A DNA stretch of 64,000 bases from positions 261,195,386 through 261,259,385 of the forward strand of contig NC_081406.1 in NCBI RefSeq assembly GCF_030272615.1, given 5' to 3'. The notes below the pieces were generated by a model. It had not been told where the DNA came from. It saw only the letters and a list, made by a program, of their open reading frames with translations, and searched no databases. The stretch's first letter is position 1. Each line of letters begins with the position of its first letter. Origin of the DNA: Cryptomeria japonica. Its lineage: Eukaryota > Streptophyta > Pinopsida > Cupressales > Cupressaceae. Shown in pieces: positions 1 through 12,183 of the stretch. The position numbers and the translations under genes are program-made.

Positions 1-913
1 TCACTATCAAAGGATTGTATTGAATTGTCGAGACCAGGGTGGTGGGAGCTGCCTAGTCCTTCGCTTTTCACGCTTGTAAAAGTTAAACTTGTTTGACATC
101 ATTTATTCTGTCGAAATCTTTGATCGCAACACATGAATCAATTTCCAACACATAGAAAGAGAGAAAAGGGTTGTGGATAGGGGTTTACCTTGGGTCAAAC
201 CATATTTTAGAAATTAACCTTTAATTGAGTTGAAATAGAAAATGTAAATACTGAAGTAAATGCTAGAAGATATACCTCAGATCTGCAATGTTTGCTTGAA
301 GATTGATGTTGCAATGCTCTTTAGATGTGATTACAAATGTTGAATTAAATAATATGACAAACACATGAATAACCTAATCAAGCATACATGCTTGCATGAA
401 GATTGATATGACTTTTCTACATGATGCTTAAAGAATATGGTGGGATGAAATGTTTCCTTGAGTGCTTGAGAATGCTTGATGATGCAAGCTTAATGGATGC
501 ATAAATGGTGGGTATGAGTGTGATATCAAAATGAATTGATAGGATGTCCTTATATAGGGTTCCCTAGGTAAATTACCGATTAGGCCAACTTCCAACGGTC
601 AAATGGAGCCATGGGGACCAAAATCCATTGAGGAGGGAAAATGCTTGCTCATATTTAAAATAGGTCTTGTTTAAGGAGGGCTAGAGCAGTGGGGTGCCCT
701 AGTCTAGATAGGGGAACCCCAACATCCTTTTCCTCTAAAAATAAGACAAAAAAACCATCAAATAAGGAGGCATAGCCCTAGGATGGGGTCCACTCAATTG
801 TGTAATAAGGTGACATAAGATATGGAGTACAAAGGGGTCAAAACAAAACTAGGGGGAATAGGAGCACAAATATGAGGTGTGAATTATACAAGGATACAAT
901 TTACAATGCTACA
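1..913 (-). mobile_element. Partial 3' LTR of a minus-strand LTR retrotransposon (family A)
   Basis: This segment lines up, with moderate divergence, along its whole length with about 60100-61017, which is a second LTR of the same family. It ends in ...TGCTACA, and the sequence immediately to the right is a purine-rich tract when read on the minus strand, so this is the 3' LTR of an element lying on the minus strand with its internal region to the right. The other end of the LTR lies beyond the window edge. Read on the minus strand, CTATATAAGG near 548-558 is a plausible TATA box. A GACC...GTCC stem-loop at 32-59 recurs in related elements of this window. Confidence 0.75.
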
Positions 914-929
914 TTTATCCCCCACTTTA
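914..929 (-). other. Polypurine tract of family A element
   Basis: On the minus strand this reads TAAAGTGGGGGATAAA and directly abuts the TGTAGCA start of the LTR. The related element at 24.6-32.4 kb has almost the same tract at 25810-25825. Polypurine tracts prime plus-strand synthesis in LTR elements, so this fixes the orientation. Confidence 0.75.
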
Positions 930-2739
930 ATGGAGTATGAGCCTATGCAAATACTCATGATAAAGTAGAAAGATGAGGAAGATCTAGAGAGGATCAACTA
1001 GGAGTGAGATCACAAAGAGATAATAAATCACTAATTTCAAAGAACCAAGCCCCCAATCTTAGGATCTTAACTCGCACAATCACATGCAAGGACACACAAA
1101 AGAAGACAAAGAAGAAAAGGCCAAAAAAGGTAAACAAAGGCAAAAGAAACATGAAAAAAGGGGTTAGTACTAAAAGCTCCAAGTCAACTAGTTGAAGGGA
1201 CCTCGATAGTCAAAATGTATCAACCACTAATCTCATTCTTGGAGTGCTATTATAAGATCACAAATGGTCACATGAAAAGACAAAGATCATGCATTAAGTG
1301 ATGAATCATGATTCAACAAGTAGCAGAGCTATGGGCTCATGGGGAGGAGAAATGAGAGAACATGGACGCCACAGAATAGAAAGATAAATTATGCTAGGTC
1401 ATCCATGAGAATAAAAGAAAGAGATACCATGGAATTCATGGGCTAGATGAAGCAAAGCATCATGAAAAACCAACCAAGAACCCCAAATCAACCATGGAGT
1501 CCCAATCCTAGGGTGCTCAATGACCCAAAATAATCATCAATCTGCAACCTTGATATGTTTGAGGAATATAACAAGATCAATATCAACCAAACAATCCAAT
1601 ATCAAATCTTTCATATCATTTATAACCCTTTAAACATTATTCAAGACCCAAACAATGCATTATGTTGTCCCAGTTAATGACAGTCTGATAAACCCGTACT
1701 CTGTTATTAATCACTTTCAAATCGGACAATATTTTGAAGATCTCTTTGGTGAGGCTGTAGAAAACTAGGTTTCTAAAACCATATAAAAAATTGAGAACAA
1801 TCCAACGGTGGCGTTAAAAGTTATGGTCTCTTCATCGAGACCATGTTGGTTGTTTTAAAAAAAACAAGAAATCTGCATTCCTAGTCCGCCTAGGGCATCA
1901 AATATCTCATAAAATACTTAACCAATCACATTGAATCTGAATTAATTTGAAAGATAATTCAACCCTAAATCAAAAAGCAAAGTTACAACAATTTCCAATG
2001 GTGCAATCAAATGATTTTAGTGAAAATCTCCACAAACCCCAATTTGGAGGGTTTTTTGATAGTTTTCCCCAAAACTTGCATAACTTGCTTCAAAGTGGTT
2101 GAAATTAAATGAAAGAAAAGGGAAAACAAATTTAACTCATTCCATTATCATATCCAATATATTTACAATGGAGACAAATTATTTTTCATAAAGAAAAACG
2201 TGAACGATCAGACTGCAATACCTAGAAAACAATGTGGAGTGTTTAAAAACTTCGAATGTTATTCATTTCCTTCCTCCAATCATACACACACCCATTGGAT
2301 TCGACCAAATGATGGATTTTATAACCTCCACACATCCATATGACAGTTACAACTTCCCAATACCAATTACATCCTTGGTTTGCAACTTTTAGAACATGGT
2401 TTGTTGCTTGACAACACTTTACATCATTGACAACTTTCACATTTTAGAAAAAAATGACCTCTAAACTTCACTTAGACACTTTGAACACCTTATAATGGAC
2501 TCAAAATAACCTTTTACATTATTTTTACCCTTTCATGACTCTTTTACACAATATTAACCTCATTGACCATATTAGGACCCAAATACTCAACTTGAGCAAC
2601 TTGTTACAAATGAGTGACATTGCCTTACAAAATGACTCATCATGCCTTGAATTACATCCAAATGACCTTAAAGACAATCATAAACTCCAAACCTTATGAA
2701 ATTAATCATCACATAACTGGTGACAAGGTTCTCCTGCAC
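930..2739 (-). other. Decayed internal region, no gene recognised
   Basis: Presumed internal sequence of the family A element because it follows the polypurine tract. It is AT-rich, only very short open frames are present on either strand, and I recognise no Gag, protease, polymerase or integrase motif. Confidence 0.5.
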
Positions 2740-3005
2740 CACTAGAAAGTTGTGTTATGCTAGGAGATCCATGGGAACATGAATACTCATGAGACAACAA
2801 GTTGTGTTATGTTGTGTGATTCATGTAGAGAAGGAGAGTTAGAATAGTATAGCAAGTTGTGTCATGCTAGTTCCACTCACCTCAAAAATGCTACACAAGG
2901 AGGGTTGAATATTCTAGCAAGTTGTGTTATGATAGTCAACCTACCTTAAAGAAGTTGAAAAAAAAAGAGTTGAAAGGTCTAGGAAGTTGTGTTATGCTAG
3001 TCAAA
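2740..3005. repeat. Degenerate tandem repeat around AAGTTGTGTTATGCTAG
   Basis: The core AAGTTGTGTTATGCTAG or a one- to two-base variant occurs about five times, near 2745, 2800, 2860, 2920 and 2983, spaced roughly 55-65 bases. The sequence between the cores is less conserved. No coding potential is visible. Confidence 0.6.
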
Positions 3006-3098
3006 TTAACCTACTACATATGTTGCCATATGATTTTAGGATTTAAACATCTCATCTAAGACTTTAGGTCTGGTTTTGAGCATGCAACACCTTGTATA

Positions 3099-3879
3099 TG
3101 TTATATTCAATGATAGTCCCAAAGACACTGAGGGGGGTGGGGGGGGGGAATCAGTGTCTAACCGGTTGAATGAATATTTAAACTTATTTTTAACTTTGCA
3201 ACCCAAAACAGTGTACTGGTAAATAAGAATAAATGCAGTAAACACAAATAACAGAGACAACATAGAAACACACCATAACAAAAGATATTTTAATGAGGAA
3301 ACCCAGTGTGGGAAAAACCTCGGTGGGATTTGTGACCCACAATATTTACTCACTGGCTAATGAATAAATACTACTTACAATGAGGGGCTTGCACATGCAG
3401 GGAGGCCAATAGCCTAGAGCGCACTGCTCAATGAAGAATCTCACTGACTACAAAATGGATAATTAAATCCAATACAATGTATCTCTCAAAAAAACATCTC
3501 TAATGCCAGGTTCAGTATCGGTTTAAGCTCAGTCATTAACCAAAACCTTTGTTGTCCACCATATCACCTTATACAATAATTTCCTATTTATTTCATCATA
3601 CTACTGCATCTTCGGCTTCATCAAAATGACCTATAAGATCTCATACATATATGAGTCTTTTACAATATACCATGTCGGCTTACAAAATATAATTATATTA
3701 CAATAAAGAAAAGTTCATCCCATATTGGCCTGAGTGCCGGTATGCTTTGTTGCCGATGTAATCTGAATGCCGGTGTAAGCGCCTGCCAGTGCATGTAGAA
3801 ACTGATTGCCGGTTGGTTGCCAGTTGGTTGCCATCAATGACAACATCAACTACTCTCATTAGAGTGTAGAATGCCAACA
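3099..3879 (-). mobile_element. Solo LTR of a Ty1/Copia-type element
   Basis: On the minus strand it begins TGTTGGCATTC and ends AATATAACA. The U5 part contains a block read on the plus strand as GTGGGAAAAACCTCGG and a run of C before a CTCAGTGTC-like end, both typical of plant Copia LTRs. The same LTR family occurs at about 62693-63470. Flanking pentamers are GTATA (3094-3098) and ATATA (3880-3884), an imperfect target-site duplication, and no internal element sequence adjoins either side, so a solo LTR left by recombination is the simplest reading. Confidence 0.75.
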
Positions 3880-5083
3880 ATATAAGACATGTGATTGAAA
3901 AAAATATGTATGGTTTCAAGAATGAGAACATATTTACTAAGAGTTAGGTCTGGTTTTGAGCATGCAACAACCCATATAAGACATATGAAAGGACAACCAA
4001 GCAAGACATTGCACCAGGAAATCCATAATTTGAATTGAAAATATGGTACAAGGAGTGCATAATCTATTCATATCCTTAAGATTTCAATATAGTGGTTTGT
4101 TTATACCTTAAGGAAGATAGAAACAAGGATACACACCTTCATCACCAAGGAGATATCCTTCAGGCAACAATATACATAAATCCATGCTAAAGAGGCATGA
4201 CTCTTGTAAGCAAGGAAAATATAGTTGTAAAAGAGATATATTACAACAAGTGCAAAGGGATCCTTGATGAAGGATAATGCACTTTTGACCCTAAGTGAGG
4301 GGTTAGTTTATAATAGATATACATTGTCAAGTGAAGAGAGGTTGTACTCAAGGATGCATAGCTCTTGCATAAGAGAGAATCCTTGGGAAAATAAACAACT
4401 TCACATTTAAGGAATGACATCATATCATAAAAAAACACCACTCATAATAGGAAAAATGGATCCTTAGAAAGGATAAGAGATAGAAGATAAAATCAATGCC
4501 TCCCAAGCGTAGGGATAAATAGAAGGATTGCACTTCTTCTAAAGAGATATTATACATAAAAGATGTATCATTTCAAGAAAAGAATAGATCCTAACCAAGG
4601 AACACACATGTACTCACATGAAGGATAGTTCAATGTGATAAAGGACATCAAGATATAAAAAATACAACTCAAAAGAAGAGGATATATTTAAAAAAGAGAG
4701 AATTGAATATATTATCCTTGCCTCCCCCAAAGCAAGGAGATGAGGAAGAATTATATTGATGTCTAAGTGTGATTGGAATTGAAGATGCATCACCAAACAT
4801 GACAAGGAGCCCCCAATAAATTTAAACTACTAACGTCATAGGGTAAGAAGCAAAATAATAAGGTGAATGGAGTGTTAAGGCACTACCTCTTCACCAAGAA
4901 AAATTACAAGATTGGTTGTAAGAGCTATGCAAGCTCGATCATGTTGGCCTTGAATAAATTGTTTTAAAGCTTTAAAATTTCCAAGAGAATGAGAATAACA
5001 ATGATGAAAAAGGAAATTCTCATCACCTTATTTGTTCTTCTTATTATATTTTATGAAAGGAAAAATAACATGCTTATCATACT
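3880..5083. other. Noncoding sequence, probably the family A internal region continued
   Basis: AT-rich sequence on the far side of the solo LTR. TTAGGTCTGGTTTTGAGCAT occurs at 3064-3083 and again near 3945-3964, one copy on each side of the solo LTR. Open frames are short and none is recognisable. Confidence 0.4.
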
Positions 5084-5861
5084 TCAATCTCCAAAAGATT
5101 CTTGTAGCATTTTTTTCTTGATTGTCAATATGGCTAGGTCTTGTCTCTTGATATGTAGGACAAGGTATGCTAGTGAAAGGAGAAGAATTGTTTTATTGAG
5201 GCAAAATAATTGGTAGAGGAGGAGGGTTATTTGATGAAGAAGTATGTTTGGATGGACAATAGTTTCTATGTCTTGCAAAATAGTCTTTAAGCATTCAAAC
5301 CTTACGAGCATCATCCATAGATGTTTGAGAATAAGGATATCTTGGGAATTCTTTAGTAAATTATGTGGGAGGATCTACAAGGATCTTAATTCCTTGTTCA
5401 TGTTTTCCAAGTTCTTATCCTTTATAGCCTTGTTTTGAAATCGTGTCATATCCAACTTCAGAGGATGTTCTCAATTGTGAAGGAGAAGGGCTTTCATTAT
5501 GAATTTCTTCAAAATTTGTTGTGTAAGGACAAGTTGAAGGGTAAAAGGGATAATCAGATGAAGGGATATCTTTTATAGAGAAATTATCCTTTTTATCATC
5601 ATTATTTATGTACCCTTTGGGAGACTGGGAAGGAGTATTTTCATCATCTAAGGCCTCATCTTTTCTCAATGTTATGTTAGGAGATAGGTCATGAATAAAG
5701 TGAATAACTTCATATTGCCTATAAATATGTTGATGATCAAGATAAGCTCTAGGAGAATAAGAAGGATCTAGAGAGATTGATATACCAACATGTTTAACTT
5801 TCCCGCCCCACACTAAAGTACCTCTATGAGTAGAGAATTGTGTCATGTTGCTCTTTAATAT
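5084..5861 (-). pseudogene. Broken ORF of unknown family, probably from the family A element
   Basis: The longest piece is a 143-codon frame on the minus strand (5846 to 5415) that stays open upstream until it meets the Copia LTR at 5862, so its beginning was probably cut off by that insertion. It is acidic and rich in Ser, Pro, Asp and Asn in its second half, without hydrophobic segments. Further downstream coding-like sequence continues in another frame (5314 to 5084), suggesting frameshifts. Position and strand agree with a Gag-like or accessory frame of the element whose 3' LTR lies at 1-913, but I recognise no domain. Confidence 0.35.
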
Positions 5862-6636
5862 TGTTGGATATTGCTGCTTCTAGGATATGTTATTGTCATC
5901 GATTTCTACATATTCATGTGTTCTGGTGTTGCAGAGAATTGATTTGGTTTGGTTTGCTAATAAAGTATCTCTAGTATCTCTACATCATTCTTTATTGGTT
6001 TTAGTGATCCGAAAGTTTACTTGATCATATCATTTGATCCGGTTTGAGGTTTGGTCTTTATGTTTAGTGATTGGCAAAGTCTGGTATTTGATCTATTGTG
6101 CTTCAATATGATCTGATATTGAGTTGCGGATTTGGGAGAATGTTTTGGATGTTCATATGTATCTTTATTTTAGATGGTTCGTGATTTGGTGCTCCGCAAG
6201 TTATCTTTTTAGTTTGAATTGCTGTTGTTAAGTGTTCCTGAGAGTTAGCGTGTTGATCGATGAAGATTTGAATAAGTGGTGTTGGTGCAGCTATTACAGA
6301 TGGTTCTAATGTGCTTGTTGGTGTTTCTTGATCGCGTCCTATTTGTTTTGGTGGTCCACATTGATCATTGTGGGCGGTATTGAAGATCTTATGGGTCCAG
6401 TGATATTCTTCGTGCTATGCAGTATTTTCGGTGGTGTAGCGTGTTGCAGTTGATCTTGGCGAGATTTCTGGTGGTGTTGTGTGTTTGAGGAATTGATTTA
6501 GGTCCATGATATGTTATATATGGCATTGTATTGGTCTGGTGGTTTATTTATGTATTGTGGGATGTAATTTTGTAATTAAGGTTTAAGGGTTTGGCCGACC
6601 TTGTAGTCAAGGTTGATGAATTGTATAAATAGGTGT
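5862..6636 (+). mobile_element. U3 fragment of a Copia-type LTR with TATA box
   Basis: Begins with TGTTGGATATTGCTGC, a usual Copia LTR start, and runs about 775 bases to a clear promoter-like TGTATAAATAGG near 6622-6633. It is cut immediately after the TATA box by the LTR that starts at 6637, so only the U3 part survives here. It interrupts the ORF at 5084-5861. Confidence 0.5.
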
Positions 6637-8039
6637 TGTAGACACCCAAATATGTCCACTTAATTAAATGAATACTTAGCATTTATTTGATATTTAATTA
6701 ATTCACCCTAACCCTCTTCTCCTATTAATTAAATAAATTATTGAATTTATTTGATTTAATTCATTTAAATCATATTATGACTTTTAATTAAATAAATCAT
6801 ATTTATTTGATTAAATCCCCTTTTCACATTTAATTAAATCTACATTTAATTAAATACCCTCTTCACATTTAAATAAATCAATATTTATTTAAATATTTCT
6901 GTCTAAATGCAAGTTGCAACCAATAATTGAAATAAATCAATTTTATTTTAATAAAATCCTAAAATCCCTCCCACTTGCATTTTCCTACAAAATCCACTTG
7001 TTCACTAACCCACCTTCTAGATTCTTCTAATCACTTCCTATTTGCCTAATTACCCCTTAAACATTTGCACGCTCCTTAAGAAAAGGGTCACTTCTCAAAA
7101 TCCTCCAAAGTCTTCATAAACCATTAAAAACTTTATGTCTTCAACAAGCTAACCTCCAAAGTCTTCAATAACCATTAATGGTTAACTCAACCTCAACCCT
7201 TGGTTGAAAAACTTTCTCTCTAACTTAGCCATCCTTTTAACTCATGGGTCTCTTCAAGCATTCATTGCTTTGACCATGGTTATCCTTTAACTCTTGCACA
7301 TTCTTTTATCCCTTTGGATAAAAGAATTATCCATGAACTCAACCCTAACCAAACCCCCTAGGGTAACCATCATGTCCCCTCAGGCATTTAATGCCTCTTC
7401 CCTCTCCTTTCAAGTCTTCTTATGTTGACACTTGTCAACATAGGATTGGTTTGAAAGTGACATAAATTGAGGATCACCACTTCCCCAGGCAAACCTAACC
7501 CTTCCTCAATAAACTCAATCTCAACCCTTCATTTGCCCATTTCCTCTATAAATAGAACTCATTCCGTCATTGTTGAGGCTCACACACACACACACACACA
7601 CACATTGGAGTTATTCATGCATTATCATTGCTACTTAGAATTTGAATGTTTTGTAGGAAGCCATTGTATTAGGTTCTAGCTCTTCCACTTGTTGGAATTG
7701 CTATTTAACCTCTAATACTTCATTTGCACCCTCATTCAACACTTGACACAATCAGCCATCTCCCATCCTCCATTTGACATCCCTTTTGTGCTAAGGGCTG
7801 CAACTGAGGGCATATATCAAATCGCAATAGGATCTTGGAGAGGAGGACATGAAAGAGCCATGGCATAGGGAGCATCATGGGGAAGTTCATTTGGTTTGTT
7901 CATTTCCTAGCTAGCTTCTTGTTTACTAATATTTCTTGATATGTTTTGAAAGGGTTTGAGTTCATTATGTTTATGGTTGAGAATGTTATTTAGATGAACT
8001 CATATTGGTTTTCCATTAATCCTCATTTTAATTGTATCA
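6637..8039 (+). mobile_element. LTR of a plus-strand retrotransposon (family B)
   Basis: About 1.4 kb beginning TGTAGACACCC and ending TGTATCA. A canonical TATA box, CTCTATAAATAGAAC, lies near 7543-7557, placing the transcription start some 30 bases later. It contains a CA microsatellite just after that point. A TGGTGAACCCGACG primer-binding-site-like sequence follows immediately, so this is a 5' LTR joined to at least the start of its internal region. No partner LTR is visible in the window. Confidence 0.65.
7581..7604. repeat. (CA)n microsatellite
   Basis: About twelve uninterrupted CA dinucleotides, located a few tens of bases after the TATA box of the surrounding LTR and therefore probably inside its transcribed R/U5 part. 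Confidence 0.95.
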
Positions 8040-8041
8040 TT

Positions 8042-8059
8042 TGGTGAACCCGACGTGAA
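8042..8059 (+). other. Candidate primer-binding site TGGTGAACCCGACGTGAA
   Basis: Lies two bases after the LTR end at 8039. The same TTTGGTGAACCCGA core abuts the LTRs at 31152-31172 and 59674-59688 on the minus strand. Three independent junctions argue that it is a true primer-binding site. I could not match it to a specific tRNA from memory. Confidence 0.65.
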
Positions 8060-8190
8060 TCTTCATACTACTAACCATTATGTTTTGATGGTTCTCTATA
8101 CTCCATTCGAGAGCTCCTAATCAAACAATGACAGAGAGTGTTGAAATATGTCTCTTACATATGCCAATAGCAATTGCTTGAATTTTCTAA
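8060..8190 (+). other. Short remnant of the family B internal region
   Basis: About 130 bases of noncoding leader after the primer-binding site, cut off by the inverted-repeat element that begins near 8191. Confidence 0.35.
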
Positions 8191-9049
8191 CGCCTGGTAA
8201 AGTGCACTAAGATGGTGAACAAAAAGGGGGGTATAAGTGGCCACTTTTTTTTTGAAAATAGGTAAACCTGAACTTCAAAGAGATATTTGAAGGTCATGCA
8301 TTAAAAACTAGGAGCTGAGAAATTTAATAAGAATTGTAGTGCTCTGAATCTAGTTTCTAAAATACTATTTTTAAAAAAAATTGGATAATATTAAGAGGGT
8401 CAAACCTTTCACGCACGAAAAACTGTTCCTGATTTTTTCAGAAAAATATAACATAGCTGTTTTCGTGCGCTGCACAAAATATATAGTTATATTTACTATT
8501 TTGAAAAAACCTTTGGTAGGATGATAGGTAAGACTGAGATCTAGAAGTTGTGTATTTTTTTTGTAATTTTTCGTTAAGTATTTTTTTTTTATGATTTTTT
8601 GAAGTGATCGCATCCTGAAAAATTTGGTACCTATTCGTGCACTGGGCATAACTTGCATCAAAATAATCGAAAATGAAAACTTTTTTTTTAAAAGTGTATA
8701 GAATCTAGTGTAGAACAATAATATATAATTTATTTTTAATTTAGTCAAGTATATCAAAATTTATTTAAAAAATGGTAGACATATGTCTGTGAGGACTGTC
8801 AAGGCACTGGTAAAGAAAATTAAAGTTTACTATGCTAATGTTGTCCAAAAATAGAAAAAATTAAATGGTCAGAAAACTGAGAAGACATGTGAGATTATGG
8901 TGGTAATTTTAGAGATACCCACTTGATCATTTGTAAACCTGAAGATGACAAAGTTGAGAAATCATGTTGGAAGATGAAAAAACATGTAAAGAGACAAAAA
9001 TGGGGGGAAAATGTGCTTGCAAGCCTTAGGGTCATTTTCCAACCCTCTT

Positions 9050-9235
9050 ACCAAGCCAAACCCGCACGGGTTTTGAAAAACAAAATGTACTATTCACAGT
9101 TCTTCATAACCTGCATGGATTTTGAAAAACCAAAAGTACTATTCATAGTTCTACATAACCCGTACGGGTTATGTAGAACTAAAACCATTATTTTGTGTTT
9201 CACAAAACCCATACGGGTTATGAAGACATAATAAT
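9050..9235. repeat. Palindromic repeat cluster around ACCCGTACGGGT
   Basis: Four related units carry a central palindrome or a variant of it. The copy at 9147-9180 is a perfect 34-base palindrome centred on CCCGTACGGG, with AGTTCTACATA/TATGTAGAACT flanks. The cluster continues on the far side of the TC tract at 10943-11310. Confidence 0.85.
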
Positions 9236-9239
9236 GTAT

Positions 9240-9390
9240 GCTTGTAAACTTAGCATTTACTACAAATATGTATAGACATACATATATAATATGTGTTTAT
9301 GTATGTATATATGTAAATCTATAGTTATATATACATGTATTAATATAGATATATGTATATATGTTTGTATACATGCATGTATCCCTTCTT
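9240..9390. repeat. TATG/TATA-rich simple sequence
   Basis: Alternating purine-pyrimidine sequence dominated by TATATGTA-type words, leading directly into the TC tract. No gene content. Confidence 0.7.
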
Positions 9391-9391
9391 T

Positions 9392-9566
9392 TCCTCTCTC
9401 TCTCTCTCTCGTCTTCCTTCCCCATCATCGTATTTGTCTATTATGAGCCCTAATTATCCTCCTTGAGTTCTATCTCATCTCTCTGCCCCTCACACTTCTC
9501 TCTCTGCCTAGTCTCCACTCCTTTCTCCTTCTCATTGTCTCTCTACCTCATGTCTCTCACCCTCTC

Positions 9567-9623
<57 letters not shown>

Positions 9624-9774
9624 CTCGCTCTCTCGCTCATTATCCTATCCTATTCTCACCCTCTCCCCCTTCTCTCTCTTTCTCTCCCCCTCCCTCTCCT
9701 TCTCCCCCATCTCCCTCCCCCTCTCGTTATCTTATCCTATTCTCTCTCTCCCCCTCCCCCTCTCTCTCTATCCT

Positions 9775-9822
<48 letters not shown>

Positions 9823-9849
9823 TTTTCCAATCTCCCTATCTCCCCCTCC

Positions 9850-9890
<41 letters not shown>

Positions 9891-9991
9891 CCCATCTTTT
9901 CCCTCCCTCTCCCTCTCTCCCAATCTCCTCTCTTTTCCCCCCTCTCCCTCCCTCTCTTCTTATCCTATTCTCCCCCACTCTTCCTATCTCC

Positions 9992-10054
<63 letters not shown>

Positions 10055-10128
10055 CCCATCTTTGCCCTCCCTCTCCCTCTCCCCCTCCCCCTCTCCTTAT
10101 CCTATTCTCCCCCACTCTTCCTATCTCC

Positions 10129-10171
<43 letters not shown>

Positions 10172-10262
10172 CATCTTTGCCCCCCCTCTCTCCCCCCCCT
10201 CTCCTTATCTTATTCTCTCCCACTCTTCCTATCTCCTATTCTCTCTCTTACCCCCTCCCCCC

Positions 10263-10309
<47 letters not shown>

Positions 10310-10359
10310 TCTCCCTCCCTCCTCTCCTTTTCCCAATCTCCCTCCCTTCCCCTCTCCTT

Positions 10360-10407
<48 letters not shown>

Positions 10408-10599
10408 CCTATCCCCTTCTCTCTCTATCTCTAACTCTCTCTCCCTTCCCCCTCTCCTTTTCCCAATCTCCTTCCCTCCCCCTCTCCTTATCCTATTCTC
10501 TCTCTCTCTCTCTCTCTCCCTATCCCCTATTCTCTCTCTTACCCCCCCTCTCTCTCTCCCCCTCCCCCTCTCCTTTTACCAATCTCCCTCTCCTTATCC

Positions 10600-10646
<47 letters not shown>

Positions 10647-10707
10647 CCCCCTCCCCTTTTCCTAATCTCCCTCTCTCTCCCTCTCCCTCCATCCCCCTCT
10701 CCTTATC

Positions 10708-10754
<47 letters not shown>

Positions 10755-10925
10755 TCTCTTTCTTTCCTTATCTCTCCCTCTCTTCCTATCCCCTTCTCTC
10801 TCTGTCTCTAACTCTCCTTCCCTCCCCCTCTACTTATCCTATTCTATCCCTCTCTTCATACTCCCTACTCTCTCTCTTCCTCTCCCTCTCTTTATCCTAC
10901 TCTCTCTCTCTCTCTCTCTATCTCC
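9392..10925 (+). repeat. 1.5 kb (TC)n-dominated pyrimidine tract
   Basis: Almost pure pyrimidine on the plus strand: long (TC)n or (CT)n runs alternate with slightly longer C/T blocks such as CTCTCCTTATCCTATTCTC, which themselves recur. The long Ser/Leu/Pro-only open frames in it are artefacts of composition. Such mirror-symmetric homopurine-homopyrimidine DNA can form triplex structures; that property is general knowledge. Confidence 0.95.
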
Positions 10926-10942
10926 ACTTCCTATTTGGTTCC

Positions 10943-11310
10943 TAGTTCTATATAACCCGTACGGGTTATGCAGAACTAAGACAAAAACTTCTAGTTTTGC
11001 ATAACTCGCGGGTTTCTAAAAAGTATAATATTCCTTAAAACCCTATGGGTTTTGATGAACTTTTGAGTTTTTATTATTAAATATAATGTTCCTCAAAACC
11101 AGTACGGGTTTTGAGGAAATTTTGATTTTTTATTATAAAATATAATGTTCTTCAAAACCCGTATAAACCCATACGGGTTTTGAGGAACTTTTGATTTTTT
11201 ATTATAAATTATAATGTTCCTCAAAACTCGTAGAGGTTTTGAGGAACTTTTGATTTTTTATTATAAAATATAATGTTACGGGTTTTGAGGAACTTTTTGT
11301 TTTTTTAATT
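10943..11310. repeat. Tandem repeat of about 58 bases with palindromic centre
   Basis: A 36-base near-palindrome at 10943-10978 is followed by about five units of the form TTCCTCAAAACC-palindrome-GGTTTTGAGGAAC plus an AT-rich tail. The arms flanking each centre are complementary, so every unit is itself a hairpin. One unit (near 11155-11185) has a duplicated centre. Confidence 0.8.
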
Positions 11311-11446
11311 GTTTTTGGCTAGGCTTGGTGTTACCGAACTTAGCACATTTTTGAATTTCCAGAACTCACATGGGTTATGATAATTTTTCGTATTTTTTTA
11401 CATGTGACCACTTTTCTGTTCACCATCTTGATGCACTTACTCGCCT

Positions 11447-11790
11447 ATCATTTTGTGCAGGTCATATTATCAATGCTTTCCATAAAATGACATCTTCTTA
11501 ATGCAATCTGTCAGACAGTCCAGTAAATGCCGTGGGATTTGATTTTTCACCTGGAAATTGTATTTGCTTCAAAGTTTTTTAAAAGCTTTTCCAAATCTAC
11601 TTTACGCAAATCTTGCAATCATAGGATTTCATTAAATGACATCTTTTTGCTCGACATTTTGTCCACTAACAAAGGTGGTGGCATTTATATGAACACCTGC
11701 AAATTGTATTTACTTGAAAGTTTTTAAAGCCTTTCTAACAAATCCATGTTCTCATTACGGTATATGAGGCCACATTTCAGCGAGGGGTAG
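11447..11790. other. Noncoding stretch with a short direct repeat
   Basis: Two near-identical segments starting ACCTGGAAATTGTATTTGCT (near 11551) and ACCTGCAAATTGTATTTACT (near 11695) lie about 145 bases apart. A 66-codon frame crosses them but nothing is recognisable. Confidence 0.4.
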
Positions 11791-12183
11791 ATGTGGGAAA
11801 GAGAGAAGAGTGCGGAGTTTGCCTGCAAAATCTTTCATCTATGGTTTGCTGCATATCGTGTAAACAGTAGCCCAAAAGATTACTACATTTGTATTACACT
11901 GTCAAATGTCATAGTACATATCCCAAATGCTTTGATCGATGCTCATACCCTGTTTCAAAACTTCCCTCATGGCACAGGCTTGAAGGACATTCCAAAAGCT
12001 GTGGGATATAGCTTAATACCTGCGTATTCTTCACGTATCCTGCAAGCATTAAAGCTTTTCAACAACTCCATTTTAGGCGTATGCAAAAAGTTCTTTATGA
12101 AAAAAAATGGAAACATTTTTCATAGCTCATGTGGGGGCTACAGGAGTCAAGCTCTTCATTTATATAGTTTTCATGCTTCTTAA
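11791..12183 (+). CDS. Hypothetical ORF, 130 codons, family not recognised
   Basis: Open frame from ATG to TAA giving a basic protein without obvious transmembrane segment, signal peptide or repeat. Codon composition is less AT-extreme than the T-rich sequence that follows. Coding-like but interrupted sequence just upstream (from 11527) could belong to the same decayed gene. I recognise no domain, and a chance frame is quite possible. Confidence 0.2.
   Translation: MWEREKSAEFACKIFHLWFAAYRVNSSPKDYYICITLSNVIVHIPNALIDAHTLFQNFPHGTGLKDIPKAVGYSLIPAYSSRILQALKLFNNSILGVCKKFFMKKNGNIFHSSCGGYRSQALHLYSFHAS

Larger units (their letters stand above)
8191..11446. mobile_element. Non-autonomous element bounded by inverted repeats
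   Basis: The left boundary (8191-8245) contains GTGCACTAAGATGGTGAAC followed by a GTGGCCAC block. The right boundary (11404-11446) is its inverted counterpart, containing GTTCACCATCTTGATGCAC and GTGACCAC. Arms are about 45-55 bases with small indels. Between them are a (TC)n tract of about 1.5 kb and palindrome-centred tandem repeats, with no transposase. I see no convincing target duplication, so the superfamily is unassigned; a miniature or fold-back DNA element is the best description. Confidence 0.55.

Noticed and set aside
9463..10811. Long Ser/Leu/Pro-rich open frames
   Set aside because: They arise from the (TC)n tract, contain only a handful of residue types and have no domain structure.
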